A stretch of DNA of 64,000 nucleotides from Syngnathus acus (lineage: Eukaryota > Chordata > Actinopteri > Syngnathiformes > Syngnathidae): assembly GCF_901709675.1 (NCBI RefSeq), contig NC_051090.1, positions 2,725,342-2,789,341 on the forward strand. Direction: 5' to 3'. Position 1 is the first letter of the stretch. Every line of letters starts with the position of its first letter. A model generated the notes under the pieces. The model saw nothing but the letters and a program-made list of their open reading frames with translations, did no database searches and had not been told where the DNA came from. The position numbers and the translations under genes are program-made. Below are positions 37,076 to 57,037 of the stretch, in pieces.

Positions 37076-40000
37076 AGAATATAGTGTTTGGACACATATT
37101 GTAAAAAACGTTCTGGGTTGACTTCCTCTTTAACACCTTCTTCACTATCCTTTATGGCCAAACCTTTCTTTTACTGCTGATCCTTACCTCTAAAACACAC
37201 TCCAAGGCCTTAAACATACTTCTATATCCAAACTATAAATTCCCAATCACCCCTTTAAGCTTACCCCTAAACCGAAATCCTAAACGTTCTTCCCCTTAAC
37301 CTTAGCCCTACCCTTTCGCCTTAACCCCTAAACACCTCCCCTCCAGCTAATCGCCAGGTCTGGAATGCATTTGTAAACTTTTTTTTTTTTCAAGGACCAC
37401 GCCAACCATTCAAAGTCGGCTTAAGCTTGCATGTGAGGTGGCAACGTGCCAACACAATCATAAACGCATCACTGAAATGCAGCTTCGTCCTAAAACGCCG
37501 GCTTGAAAAAAAATAAACGTGCTGCGTCCGACACGTGAGCTGAATTGATTTTTCTTGTCATTTGTTCTCACTATGCCATATTTGACATCTTAGGTAAGGA
37601 ACACCTCTTTCTTTCTCTCTCTCCTGCTCTCACTCAGTCATCAGTAAAGAAAAAAAAAAAAAAGAAAGAAATCTTTCATCGAGTGAGGCCTTTTCAAAAC
37701 AACACGTCGCCAGAGTTATCAAAACAACGTGAGAAGAAGCTGCTGAATAGATTGCAGCCATCCAAAATGTAACATGAGTCCAACGGCCTGCTTTAAATCA
37801 TGTTGCACATGAACAAGTGGAACATCAGAGCCACCGGAATGTCCATGCCGCCTGACCAATAGACACCGTCCAGTGTAAAAATGGGAGTTTTGTTGCCATT
37901 AAATAAAATGCGATAAATGCGTTATGTTGCGATAGAATAAAATGAGATTTAGAAAAAACGGATTGATTGTTTTTTAAAAAAATCCATGCAATAACTGCAA
38001 ATTCATTTCAATAAATTGTCATCATAGAAGTCCTTAAATAATTCAAAACTACCATTTCTAACAATTACACCAACAAGAATATGACTGATTTATATAAAAT
38101 TTAAATAAATAAAAAATAGAAGTAACATTACTTGATTAAAAATGAATAGAAATGTTATAGAATTATTAAAAATCACATTAAATGAAGAAAATTAAGTATC
38201 AAATAGTTTCAACATAATGATGACCTGTGGCTAACTTTTTACACTGCATCCCGATCAAGTATTGTGACCTTTGACTCTCTCCTCCTCTCCCTACCCAGCA
38301 GCAGCACCCCCTCCCCATCCCTCCCGCGAGTTGCCAAATATGCAACGTAGATACGGCTGGCATGTTGTACACCGGCAGAGGGAACATTTGAGAGCGAGAC
38401 AGGCGACAGCTGTGCCGCTCCGGTTTCACCAGATGTCCCTGTCCTCTCGCATGCGCTGGACTGTACATCCACTGCATCCCCATAAGCCGTTGACAGATGC
38501 TTCATTTTGTTGTCAAATTCAAGAAATACAATCAAGCCAATATTAAAAAAATAAATAAAAATAATCATACTATGGTACCACTCAGGCTAATCTATTTTCC
38601 TTCACTACCAGCAAGTTTGGGATTTGTTTTCCTGTTCTGTTTCTCGAAGAAATGTCCGTTCATCTGGGATGCGGTTGCTAGGGTTCCACGGGAGGCCAAG
38701 GTTCGCCCGGTAGCGGAATCTATCGGGAATGCCAGACATGGGAATGCGACGGGGAAAGCGAGAGGAGACCTGGAACGGCCTGGCTCAGACGTCCGCGTCG
38801 GGATGCTGGAGGCGCGTCGCACAAGACAAATTCTAGCGCCCGCTAATACCTGCAAAGCCCTTTTCGCGGGAGAAGGCCATTTTGCTTGCTTGTTTGGTAA
38901 ACATCTTCCAGCTGTCGAGGGAGTTAGCGCTGGTTGCTAACGGCGCCACCATTGTGGTCGCATGTGTTGTCGATGCACTAAGTGTGAACGAGGCGACGTG
39001 TGCGGGGGACCCAGTATGTGATACATGCTGGTTTTATTTATCGGTAACACACACTTGCACACACAGGTACACACGCACACACACACACAGCCAGCTGTCA
39101 GTGTTGTGTCTGGAGGCGTTTTAGGTGAACGCGGCCACTTGGAGAAGTGTCAAATCCGCGGAGCCTCCCGACTATGTAGGCCGCTACACACCCTGAATTC
39201 TCAGTGGCTGGCCTCGGACACAAAAGCCGTCCAATAAACACCGAGTAGCGTTTTGCTTCACCGCGGCCCCACCTTAGCTGTTGCGCTCAGTCAGCAGTTA
39301 TTTCACAACGCCAAACTTAAACCTTTCAATCCAAACGTTAGTTAAAGCAATAAAAAATTACTACATGGTGGAAACCTCCTAGCAGGATAACAGAGGTAGA
39401 ATTGCTAGAGGGTAGAAAAATCTAAAGAAGAGAAGCTCGCAGCTTTTTTTCCCCCCATCACGAAAATTCTTGGAAAATGAACTCTGCTTTGAAATTGGCT
39501 AGCAGTGCACAATTTGGGATGATGATTAAAAATGTTTAATTTGTTGGGATTCTCAACTGATGGAAAATAATCGGAGGGAGGCGTGAGGAACACATTAATG
39601 AGGAGTATGTAGCCGCAGGTAACAGATTACCTGGGTAGCCTGGAATGCGATGATTGGTTGGGAAAGTCACTTGGACAAAGCACAAGAACACATCAAGTTC
39701 ACCACAGTGACGGCAGCCAATTATTTTTGCAATATTATTCGTGATGCACCTCCATGCTTTCTACTCTCCTGCCTTTAGGTTTTCCTTTCCTGCAATCCAT
39801 GTTCCATGTTTTACACTCTGCAAGTTTCCCAGCCCACTATCAAGTCGTCTGCCTCCGTGTTTTCCGCATCACTAGCAACTATTATGTCTGCATGTTGTCC
39901 GATCTCCTAGCAACTCCTTTGCCTTACCAGCTCCGCTAGCAACAAGTTCCGAGTTCAAGTCCCAAGTGATTAGGATAAGACAGGCAGGTTTCAGCGCGTA

Positions 40001-41417
40001 GCAAACACTAAGAGGGCGTATCCTTAGCTTACAGAAAATGACAACTGGGGGGGGGGATAATGACATTCACTTTTAAGTTGTACATGAAAAAAAGAAGTTA
40101 TATTAGCTCCGTTTTGATTTGTGTTATAATTAGCTCTGTCCACACTACTTCATTAAAGTATCAACGACACCTATCAGAAGAAAATGTGGATTCCTTTAAT
40201 TGTGCTTACATAGCCTGAGGGCAGAAGCAAATAATGATGTGTAATTCCTACATAAGGAGCAACTGAGGACACACAACACACCCACCCACCCACACACGCG
40301 TGCAGATTTACTGAAATACTGCATATGGGTTTCAGTCAAGTCACATCAAGGAAAAGTGATGGCTAGTTAACTCAAATATAAACAACGTCCATCTATAATA
40401 CAAAAGTAGAAGACTTGCTGGCAGAGCGTAGGCCAAAAGCCAAAGACTTGCTACCAGAGCATGAGGGACTCTACTTTCATAGGAATTACCACATCTCTCG
40501 AGGGCTTTTTTTGGGTGCAGTCAAGGTCAGCGTGGTGAACATCTTTTACTACCTGAAGAGGAGGCTCGTAACAAGACGTATGGACAAGGTGTTAAGCTCG
40601 AGGCCAGAGCAAAGAAGCAAAGAGCTTGATCCCACAAGAGACACGACCTCACTCTGGGAGGAAACAGGTTAAACCCTCTTTGCGGCCCCCTCGGGTGCTG
40701 ATACTCAATACCCGGGTGAAGAACTCTATGTGCCACTTTACCTCGTGGAGCTACATCTGGACGACATGCTCGTTAAGATACTTAACCTTGCTTCCTGCCC
40801 AGAGAGAGCGAGAACGCCAAGGCTTGACTTTGTCCAAATACAAGTGAATTTGTTAGTCAGAGAAGAACTGCATGTGCAGAACTCAAGCCAGCTTAATGTT
40901 AAGTATCAGAAGAACAGAGGCTACTGTGTTAGAAGACACAAACAGAGCATGGCCTAATAAAATCACAGAATTTGCAGGGGGAAAAAGCACAAGAAACAAT
41001 TGTTTGTAATCACCAAGCCATAAATATTAGAGGGAAAGCGGTTATTGTGTTAGAAGCCAAAGCAAAGCAGTAGAAACAAAATTCCACGTGAAATGTACAC
41101 AAAAAAGTATGTTTGTAAATCTTTTTTTTTTTTCTTTCATACTGTTCAACTCCATTCAAGTGACACAGTTAAATTGCATAAAAAACAGAAATCTTTATTG
41201 GGGGTTTTTTATTTATTTTTTTTACAAGTGATTTGTTGATGCTATAAATACAAATAGTCAATAAAAACCAATACCTGCTTTGCTGTAACAAAATACCCGC
41301 TTTACCGTCACAACACAATCAAATGTAACCGTAATATAAATAAGACTATAAAGTTTGTTATAATCTGCCCAATAATTTTCTATGAGGCCCCTTTTTAACT
41401 GGAATGCAAATGACAAG

Positions 41418-41535
41418 ACTCCAAACATTCATCCATCCATTATCTACCGTTTAGTCGGGCTTGGGTCGTGGAGGCATCAGCTTCAGCAAACTTCCTTTTC
41501 CCCGGCCGCTATTTCTTCCAGCTCTTCCGGGGTTC
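41418..41535 (-). mobile_element. LINE-tail-like remnant
   Basis: CCATCCATTATCTACCG at the left, followed by GGGTCGTGG and CTTCCTTTTCCCCGGCC...TCTTCCAGCTCTTCCGGGG, resembles the tail of a widespread fish retroposon in reverse orientation. It is truncated and diverged. Confidence 0.5.
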
Positions 41536-41942
41536 TAAACACACAAGTACTGTTTAAAAATACAGAAACAATTGTACGTTTGTGATCACAAGACGAGTGT
41601 AACGTTTGGTGTAATTGGGACATCAGCTGCCGTGATTCTCAGCGGACATAAAGGCAGCGTCAACTACTGAAAACACACAAGTCTAGCTTTTGAAAAATAG
41701 ACAAACAATTTTGTGTTTCTAAAGATAAAATGACAACCGTATTCCCCTCAGCGCTCTCTCGGAGGAGGCTGAACGGCGTGCTGAGTGACTTTTTATGGGA
41801 GAGACAGCAAGAAGAAGAAAGGAGTCCCATTGCGTGACAGTGACAAATTTGCATATCGGTTTGAGGTAAACAGAAGTCGATTTTAAACCAAAGACGGCAA
41901 AACAAGGTGCGTTAAAGTTGGCCATCTCCAGCTCGTTTTTGC

Positions 41943-41948
41943 TTTAAT
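41943..41948 (-). terminator. tprg1: Candidate polyadenylation signal of tprg1
   Basis: Minus-strand ATTAAA, the second most common signal, lies about 130 nt past the tprg1 stop. No AATAAA is closer. Confidence 0.4.
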
Positions 41949-42080
41949 AATTCTAAAACTAAATCGTGCCAGATGGTTTGGATTGACCGGTTGTTCAAAA
42001 TTCAATTTCCGAGTCGGCAAAGGAGGAAAATAACCGCAGAAAAGGGAGGAAATGAATGAAAGTACCAAAGGAAGCTAGCT

Positions 42081-48764
<6,684 letters not shown>

Positions 48765-48784
48765 GAAAGAACCGCAGGTTGAAT

Positions 48785-48900
48785 AAACTAGAGAAAAGCT
48801 TGAGTGGAATTTTCGAGAAATGAATCTTCGCGACAGGTGCGGCGAGAACTTCCTGCTTCCGGGTGTGGCGCGTGTCACGTGACCCAAACTATTTCCCAGC
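48785..48900 (-). promoter_or_regulatory. tprg1: Probable tprg1 promoter with E-box and ETS sites
   Basis: About 110 nt upstream of the tprg1 start is a perfect GTCACGTGAC palindrome (48874-48883), a USF/TFE-type E-box. It is followed on the minus strand by CCGGAAG and AGGAAG ETS-like words. No TATA box is seen. The arrangement fits a TATA-less promoter with the start near 48800-48850. Confidence 0.45.
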
Positions 48901-51900
48901 TCATCCAAATATCACTGAATAATATTTAGAAATCATTTTCACTAAATCTACTACAATATTTTGTCTTGGCACAACTAAAACTTTTATAACAAGTGCATTT
49001 TTCTGTATTTTTCGCAAGGGCTATTTGAAATTTCATGACGAGGGTAAAAATAAATGTCAATTTGATAATGACCCATTAAAAGTGAAATCCAAGACACTTT
49101 GTTTTCTGACTCTTTCCAAGTCTAATGGAGATTTAACAGATCTTTGTAGCAAAAATACATTTTCCTTTGACAGCTTTCATGCCTTGAATGCCATTCATGC
49201 CACGACGACATTGATGCTAAAAAGGCCGAGAAGAAAGCCTGTGGGAGTCGCTAAGCATCCGTGCGGAATGTGAACCGTCACAAACATTTCTCAGACAGCT
49301 CCACGGAGTTCCCAGGTCCAACAGGGCGTTTTGAGATCCGGAACAATCGAGATTGAGTGAGAGTGTGGCCTCACGTCACAAAACCTTAGCTTGGGCTTTG
49401 ATTGACATCTCAATGGCCGCTGCTATTTTTCCAGGATTTTGTGGGTGTAAAGATCTCATTGTGCAACAAATCGCCTGTCGGTTTCATTGTCCAGCGGCAT
49501 CTTGAAATGCCATTGAGTGATATTTTTAGGAAGACGCGCGGTGAAAATCCTTCATCAACACTGTCAGCGTTGTTTACCGAACACATCTGAGAGATGTCAA
49601 GTCATCCCCGTGTTCCAATAAAGCTGTCATAAATAATTCCGTTGTGATATAAAAAAAAAAAGCGTTTTGGATAAGTCCTCTGTTGTTTGGAAGACAATCT
49701 TTCTGCACATCTAGCAGGAAAATATCTTAAAATTGAACTCCTTTCTCTGCGTAAACACTTTCTAGACAGAAATAACACATAAAGCATATGCAAATAGGTT
49801 CTAAATCGTGTATACATTTGACTTGGTTTTTTTTTGGCGGTGTAAGTGTTTTTCGGTTTTATCTGTTATTGCAAAGAACATTTTAGTTTTGAGTCCACCT
49901 TTTAAAATGAAATACAACTGAGCTGAACTTAGGCGGTGATTCTTTTGCATGCCACTTGAAGGTGCTCATAAACCACAATTTCAGAAGCAGCAAAAAGCTT
50001 AGCTCAAAATACAAATCCTTGATAAAGTCTGTCAAACAAACTAAAAATGTCCAATATTTTTTTCCTCCCATCATTTTGTGTTGTGTTTTCCCCCTAAGAT
50101 CTTCCTGCATTGGGATTATAGCGGAGTAAAAAAAAAAAAAAAGAGCTAAGCGTGACTCGTGGATTCCTGCTGCTACACAATACACGACTTTATTTTCTTT
50201 ACGTAAGCGAGTGAACTTAGAAAGCCTTTGCCCCCATGATGCATCGCTGCAGGCCAAGCAGCAAGGATAAGAATAATCCATAACGTAGTATCTAGGCCAA
50301 GCAATCAAGACGGCGTAAAATGCGGAGATGCTCCTCTATCTTCTCACCTTTACGCCTTCGACATACATGTTTATCGCTGATGGGCTCTGTCATGAATTAA
50401 TAACAAAGTGAATAATACACGAGCTTCCTTTTAATGGATTGCGAGCGTGTTTGCCATTGTTGTGTGCTTAATGCGTGCGTGTAACTTATCATGCATCACT
50501 TTTGTTTTTTGCGAGAAATAATAGATTTTTCAGTCACGTTTAAACAACTAAATATCATGCAAGTTTAAATAAATTGTAACATTCTTGTAAAAACGTTAGT
50601 AACACGTATTGGGCAATCTAAAAAGTAAGGTATTCACTTTTAATTACATACTGAATGGTCACACAAGCGTAAAAATAAGTTAAGCACTCTTAATAACATT
50701 CTTAACTATGTTTAACTGAAAATATAAGTTAACTTCATTCTTTCTCAACATTGTTATGGGGCACCGAGTGTAAAAAAAGTATGTTATGCACTGTTTACAT
50801 TCAACTAAATGTCACCGTGTAGCCAAAAAAAAAATACAACACTTGTAGAGTTCATCCAAAGATGCTCTGTGAACTGAAATCTCGACACGGCACGCCGACT
50901 TTTGCCTCCTCTGTGGTAGCAAACATGTCCGAGTCGTGAGCCACATGGTTGTTGACGGACGGAAGTAATTCAATTAGGTTCCCGCCATGTTTGTTTACCC
51001 GCATGGAGGCTCGGTGGCGAGTTAGTGACACGGTGCGGGGGCGGGCCGGTTTAGCAGATGTTTTGCGTAGACCCCTTTGACCCTTCCAAACTTCCCATCG
51101 TCTGCGTGTGTGTTTGCAGCTCGCTGGGGCGTAGGCAGACACGGTAGCTTTTTTAGTTGTGGAAATAATGCAGAGACATGAGTGGCGGTTGCGTGGGGGC
51201 GGCGGTGAGGCTTCATTAGCTTTGCAGAAGCTTGTTGAGCTGGAAATAAAACCCAAAACATTCAACAACAACAACAACAAAAAAACATAAAAGCTTCTCT
51301 GCAGATGACTCACGCGATGTAGAAAGGACTAACTTTTTACCCATGGCTGAGCCCACTTGAATTCTGTTGCTAACCAAAACAGCAGCACCTACTAAAGCAG
51401 GTAAACAGTCCAACATTCTCAACGCATTCAAGAAGATGATCTTATGTTACGGGCTTATTTTAGGATTGTAATATTTATCAGTCTTGGCTGGCTGGGAGGC
51501 CTCACGTGGTTTGACTATCTGCGGCGTCCATTTTGAAGTGGAGGCTGACCTGGTAATTAAAGCAAGTTCACTGCATGGTTTCCAGGCCCTTGTACACATC
51601 CCAACTTTGTCGCATCACAGACAGTAACAACAACAACAACAAATCAGACCGCTAAAGTCTTTATTTAAATGTTGATGGCGTCCCCCAGGCGGAAAAAGGC
51701 TGCTTTTTAAAAAGTAAGCACTTGCGTAATAATAGATGGCGTTGCAGGGGGATGTGATGTGCAGTTCAAGACCAGCCTTTGCCCCAAACTTTGTTCCCCC
51801 TGTGGCGTTAAAGAAAAGAAAAAAAAGATCCTCCCTGCTGCTTTCCACATGGAGGCGATGATGCAACCACTAAGTGGCAGTGTAATTCCAGTCATGGTGA

Positions 51901-53535
51901 AGGCAGGCTGCACCTCACGTGTAATGTTTCAACATGCTTATTGTGTAATGTGGGCTGAAGTGTCAAATGAGGGCATATTGACCAAATACTATCTGGAAAA
52001 GCATCACGAGGACCTTTCGTTTCAAACGTGACTACTTTTGTGCAAATGAATCTATGACTCAAATTTGACCTTGTTAATTTGACTCCATGTGAGGCCTTGC
52101 AAACTGATTTATGACCCTTGATTTTTAACATTTTAATTTGACCTGGGGCATGAGTCTTATTGACAAAACATATCTGAAAAATCTTTCATAGAGACCATAG
52201 ATTTCACCAATGAGTCCATGTTTTCGTATTAATAACATATCTGGAAAGATCTTTAATTTAAGGCGTGACTCCATGTGGTACCTATTAAATTAACTTATGA
52301 CTCCCAGAACTTGTTAAAGTTAGCCCTAGAGGTGCATTTTTTGGGGGGTTACTAAATCGTAATAAGACGGCTGGATTAAAGATCTGAAAAGCCCTCATCA
52401 AAAACTTTGGGGGGGGAAAAAATGGTTGATAAATACAATTTCGTCACTTGGCACCTTCAATTCATCGTCTCTGCTCAGGCTTTTAGGACTCACAAATCAA
52501 AAGCAGCAATTTCTAGGCCACTTTTCCTTGCCAGTCACTCTGCACTCAAGGCTGCAGTGCAAAACATTTCACTTTATGGTGAATACTGTGTGTGTGGCGA
52601 GGGTGCTTCCTGCTGGGTATCCACAGCGACACAAGAGGCCATATAGCAATCGAGAGACTTCACAAAGACAGATTACGCAAAAATGTCACATCGCTGACAT
52701 GAGAAGCCGTGGTGTGCGTCCACGTTTCTCCAAAACCTATTGAAGGCGGGATACTGCTGCGCCATTCACACTTGAGTGCATTGCACAATCAAATAATTAG
52801 GTAACGTCACAAAGAACATTATTATCCCCTCACATAAATGCGAAGCATAATTTCCCTGCTAAAAGGATCCTAAATCCATTTACAACCAAGTGCTAAGAGT
52901 CTAACCTCAAATTCAAGGTAATGAGCAATTTCCAGACAAAGATGTAACAATGCCGTCGATCTGTGTTGTCAACATCATAACATAATTACAAAAGCTCATC
53001 TAATTTGACTCATTGCGGGGTCATAAACATCTTACCTAAGTTCTTTGTAGATAATTTATCAATTTGATAAGAAAATCAATAAACTAGGACTGACACAAAT
53101 GAATCGCTGGAGAATCGAATATCCAATCGGTTATCAATTAATCTGGGAATCGTACAATGAAGTCGATTACTTTCAACAGTGTCTTAAATTTCAATTTTGT
53201 TTCTAAAAAACGGCCATAAACCAAATTTGTATTATGACATTGTCAATATGACTTAGTATAATTGCTTTTTTTTTTTTTTCTCTACCTTTTATTCAACCTG
53301 CAAGCTGCCATTTCTTGAGACCTCGCTCGCCCATTCACTAACTGCAGATGATAAATACTAAGAGAATTTTCCTGGAAATCCTCCTCGGCACCTGCCAGAA
53401 GAGCCACTGCTGCAATTCACCTTCAAAAGAGTGTCGAGGTTGAGCTGAGGCGACTGAAAGAAAAAAAAAAAAAAACTGTAAATTTAGGATGCCGGTGCCA
53501 GGGGTGAAGCGAGCATTCAGGTAGTCATCCAAACA

Positions 53536-53572
53536 AGCAAACAAACAAACAAACAAACAAACAAACAAACAG
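53536..53572. repeat. (AAAC)n microsatellite
   Basis: About nine units of the tetranucleotide AAAC, with one AAGC variant at the start. Confidence 0.9.
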
Positions 53573-56500
53573 CAACGTGGACGGGGTGGAGGAGGAATGT
53601 GCCAGTTCAAAGATTTGTCATGCAATGCCTGCAGGGAGACAGTGCATTTTCTGCTCGGCCTCCAAATCACTTTCTGCTCTGCCGAGCCAGCGCACAGCCT
53701 CGTGTGTGATGTATCCAGCCTGATTGCTCCCACGTCATCATTAACAGTGATTTAGGGGGAAAAAAAATAAAAGACAAAAAAACGGCCTTCCACCTGTGTG
53801 TGTCTGTGTGTCATGAATGACCAAAGTCCATGTGAAATATGGTACCATTATGGCTGTATTGAAAAGAAACATTTTTTAGACCTTAAAAAAAAAAAAAAAC
53901 ATTTCTTTCAATGCCAGCCATTTTCAAAAAAAGAGAACCTCTTGAGTGCCCGCCAATTTAGAGCATTCTGACAAATCCTTCAAGGCTCACAGAAGATTGT
54001 GTTTTATAACTTGACACAAAAACATTTAAAAAATATTTTTTGAAAATAATCAGCACACACAACTATTTGAAAAGGAAGGAAATTAGTTAAGGCTCACTTG
54101 AAAATGACCAAACGTAAAAAAAAATCCCGCTTTCCCTAACCTGATGCGAGGATTCGGATTTTAAAATGGGAAAAAAAGTTTATTTCCACCTTTATTTGCC
54201 TTGCTAGCGTTAGCGTAGCTTGTTTGGCGGGGGAAAAAGCACGTTCGGCGGCTACTAAGAATAGCTTGGCTGACCCACTTTTTCAATTGGGCTGAGTGTT
54301 ATTGTGCAAAAAGAGAGATCACAGCAGACTGTGCAAGTCGACTTTGTTGACTCTGTGGATTATTTCTAGACCTTCTGTTTATTTTTGTTGTGCGAGGTGG
54401 CGGAGATCATGAATAACTGCCGAGGAACCTTAGCATTACCGTAACGATACGACAAATCTCCATTGTGAGCATGACCAAGTGGAGTGCTGTGTTGTTGTTG
54501 TTTTTTTTCACTCTTGTGTTTAATTTCTAGTCGGTCCCTTAATGCAAAGTTGAGGTTATTAGCATTAATACAACTGCCAGCTCAATGTTGACATGCTGTT
54601 GATGCGCTAACAGGTCGCAACGACAACCCATTTAGCAATTAATATTTGGACAAAAAAATGGTGAAGCAACACATGTAGACAGACATAGTGTTTAGCTTCT
54701 GCGAGTTTTAACTTCTGCCAATTTTCATGCTAGAATGTAACACACCAGATAACAATCATGCTAGCAGCAACAGAAGAGCTGTGTAAAAACCTGGACAACC
54801 TTCTTGACACCTTCCATCAAAGACAAGCTGTGCGGTTTTGAGGGTGGGGAGAAGAACGGAGGCATCGCTCCTATGGCAACGGAACATTGCTTAAATGAAA
54901 ACAAGCGGCCTCTGAACCTCCACCTACGCTCACGCACACACTTGCGCGCGTGCACGCTAACTTTGTAGCTGATTGCCAAAGGCTGCACTTAAATAGGTCG
55001 CGCCTGGGAATCATTGTATTAAGCGCCGTAAATAGAAATAAACAGCAGAACAATAACGGCGCGTCGGCATCTTTGGGTTAGGGTTGGAGTGCCGTGCAAC
55101 AAAAAAGATAAAGAGGAAAAGTCTCCGGGGAAGTGTCATTATTCTTTTATTCGTCTTTTTTATTATGAAAAGCGTCAAAAAAGCCAATTATGAGCAGACA
55201 GACGAGGGCGTGATAACATTGTTAGCTAAATGAACCCTTGTGAATGAGGCAGATAAGCACAGGACACTCCACTTAACGCACGTCAATGACCTTTTGTGAC
55301 GAGTGGCTGATTAAAGGGAATGAAAGGAAGCGAGCGGTAAAAGACAGCAAGTCAATCGGCGGGCGGGCTGCTGGCGCACGTGCAGGAACTTGGACCCTCC
55401 TCTTCATATCTGTGCTTTGATTGACATTTGACTTTTAAAATGAACCTACGAGTCAGATCATTTGTAAAATCGCTGTTGGTTCTTGCCTTCAAGTCAGTCA
55501 CAGGTTTGTAACTAGGTAACTGTAGCCAGGCAATTATAACAAAGTAATGTAAAGCAATAATCTTCATTGTCTGGTGCAGCTTCGGGTTTTTTTTTTTTTC
55601 CTTTCCTTTAAAACGTCGGCGCAGATGGCTGGCAAGACGCGGCGAGGTAAAAATAAAAAGCCTGTGCGTGCGGCTTGAGAGCTCCTGAATGCCATCTCCC
55701 CGTCATCCTATTTATCCATGTGCTCATCATCCTTTTCATCCATCAACTCGTCATCCTTTATCTCCTTCGGGATGGCCGCCCGGGGGAGGCCGAAAACTCA
55801 TCATACATAGGTCGCCAAAATCAAATAACGCACAATTGCGGTGGATTTGATTGACACCCACTTGCGCTTTTACCAAGTACTTCGGGAAACGTTTGCCTAT
55901 TCAGCATTTCTTCATATTGAGAAACAATCCTTGTTTCCAGGCACTTCCTTTTTAGTACTTCCTGTCCGTGTCACCTCATTTGCATACACCTGCTTCCTAG
56001 GGCGGAAGATTTCTGGCGTTGTCGTCCTCCCGTGTCAAGTCAAAAGCTTCCGCATAAAAGAGTTGACAACTACACGCTACGGCACGTGACTATTTCCACC
56101 GCTTTGCTTCTTTCCGTGCCGGCTCGCCATCGTCCTTGACGTTCTTAATTCTTAATGGTTTCTTCAAATGCAAGCGGGTATCACTCACATTTCCCGCCCT
56201 AGGTGCAACATCCCGAGGTGTAAATCCGAGGCTAACCCGCAATTTAAGCTCCCGCAGGCGTTCCGCGTCTGGATATGCGTGCAAATGTGTGCGCGTGGTA
56301 CCAGTACCGGCGTGCCGCGTAAAAAGCCCAACCGCAGACAACATCTGCAAAACGACTTCCAGCGTGTACGTCGTGAATCATTGACGAGAGGCGCGGAAGG
56401 AAAACACGCGTGGACGGCGAGCACCGAAGAGGCTATTGCTAAGAACACGGAGAGTGCGGTTCATCTCAGAAAGGGGGATTAAACTTTAAAAGATGATGAG

Positions 56501-56837
56501 TTATGGAGAGGGAAGGCATTTAATCGAGGGTAACGACTTTCACGCAGAGTATCGTGAGACATCTTCCAGTCAGCGTCTTCACAACGACTGTTGACGTTTT
56601 TGGTTCATGCGTACTTTCAATTGGAACGGCAACTCACGTTGTCGGCCATATTTGAACAATAGGTGCAAATTGAATCATTATTATTAAGTGCGTTTTTTAA
56701 AAAATCAATTTTCCTCCCCTGGCGCAGCATGTTGATGATAAAACATTTGTTCACAATGTGGCCGTATCTGATGTTGCGTTAATCCAGTGCACAGTCTAAA
56801 GTCAATGATAGTACACACAACCTGTGACATACAGCTG

Positions 56838-57037
<200 letters not shown>

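Larger units (their letters stand above)
31400..41900. other. tp63-tprg1 intergenic region
   Basis: No gene is recognised over 10.5 kb. It holds three clusters of a degenerate ACGATTCACTCCAATTA repeat, one palindromic MITE-like element at 36785-37075, CCCTAA-like degenerate stretches beside it (36700-36745 and 37180-37345), and small retroposon tails near 33944-34040, 36057-36128 and 41418-41535. It should include the TAp63 promoter just right of 31392, but I see no clear core element there. Confidence 0.5.

Noticed and set aside
40415-40957. Overlapping + strand frames of 73-85 codons
   Set aside because: No recognisable domain, no splice partners, and simple repetition of words such as GCCAGAGC and AAAGACTTGCT explains part of them.
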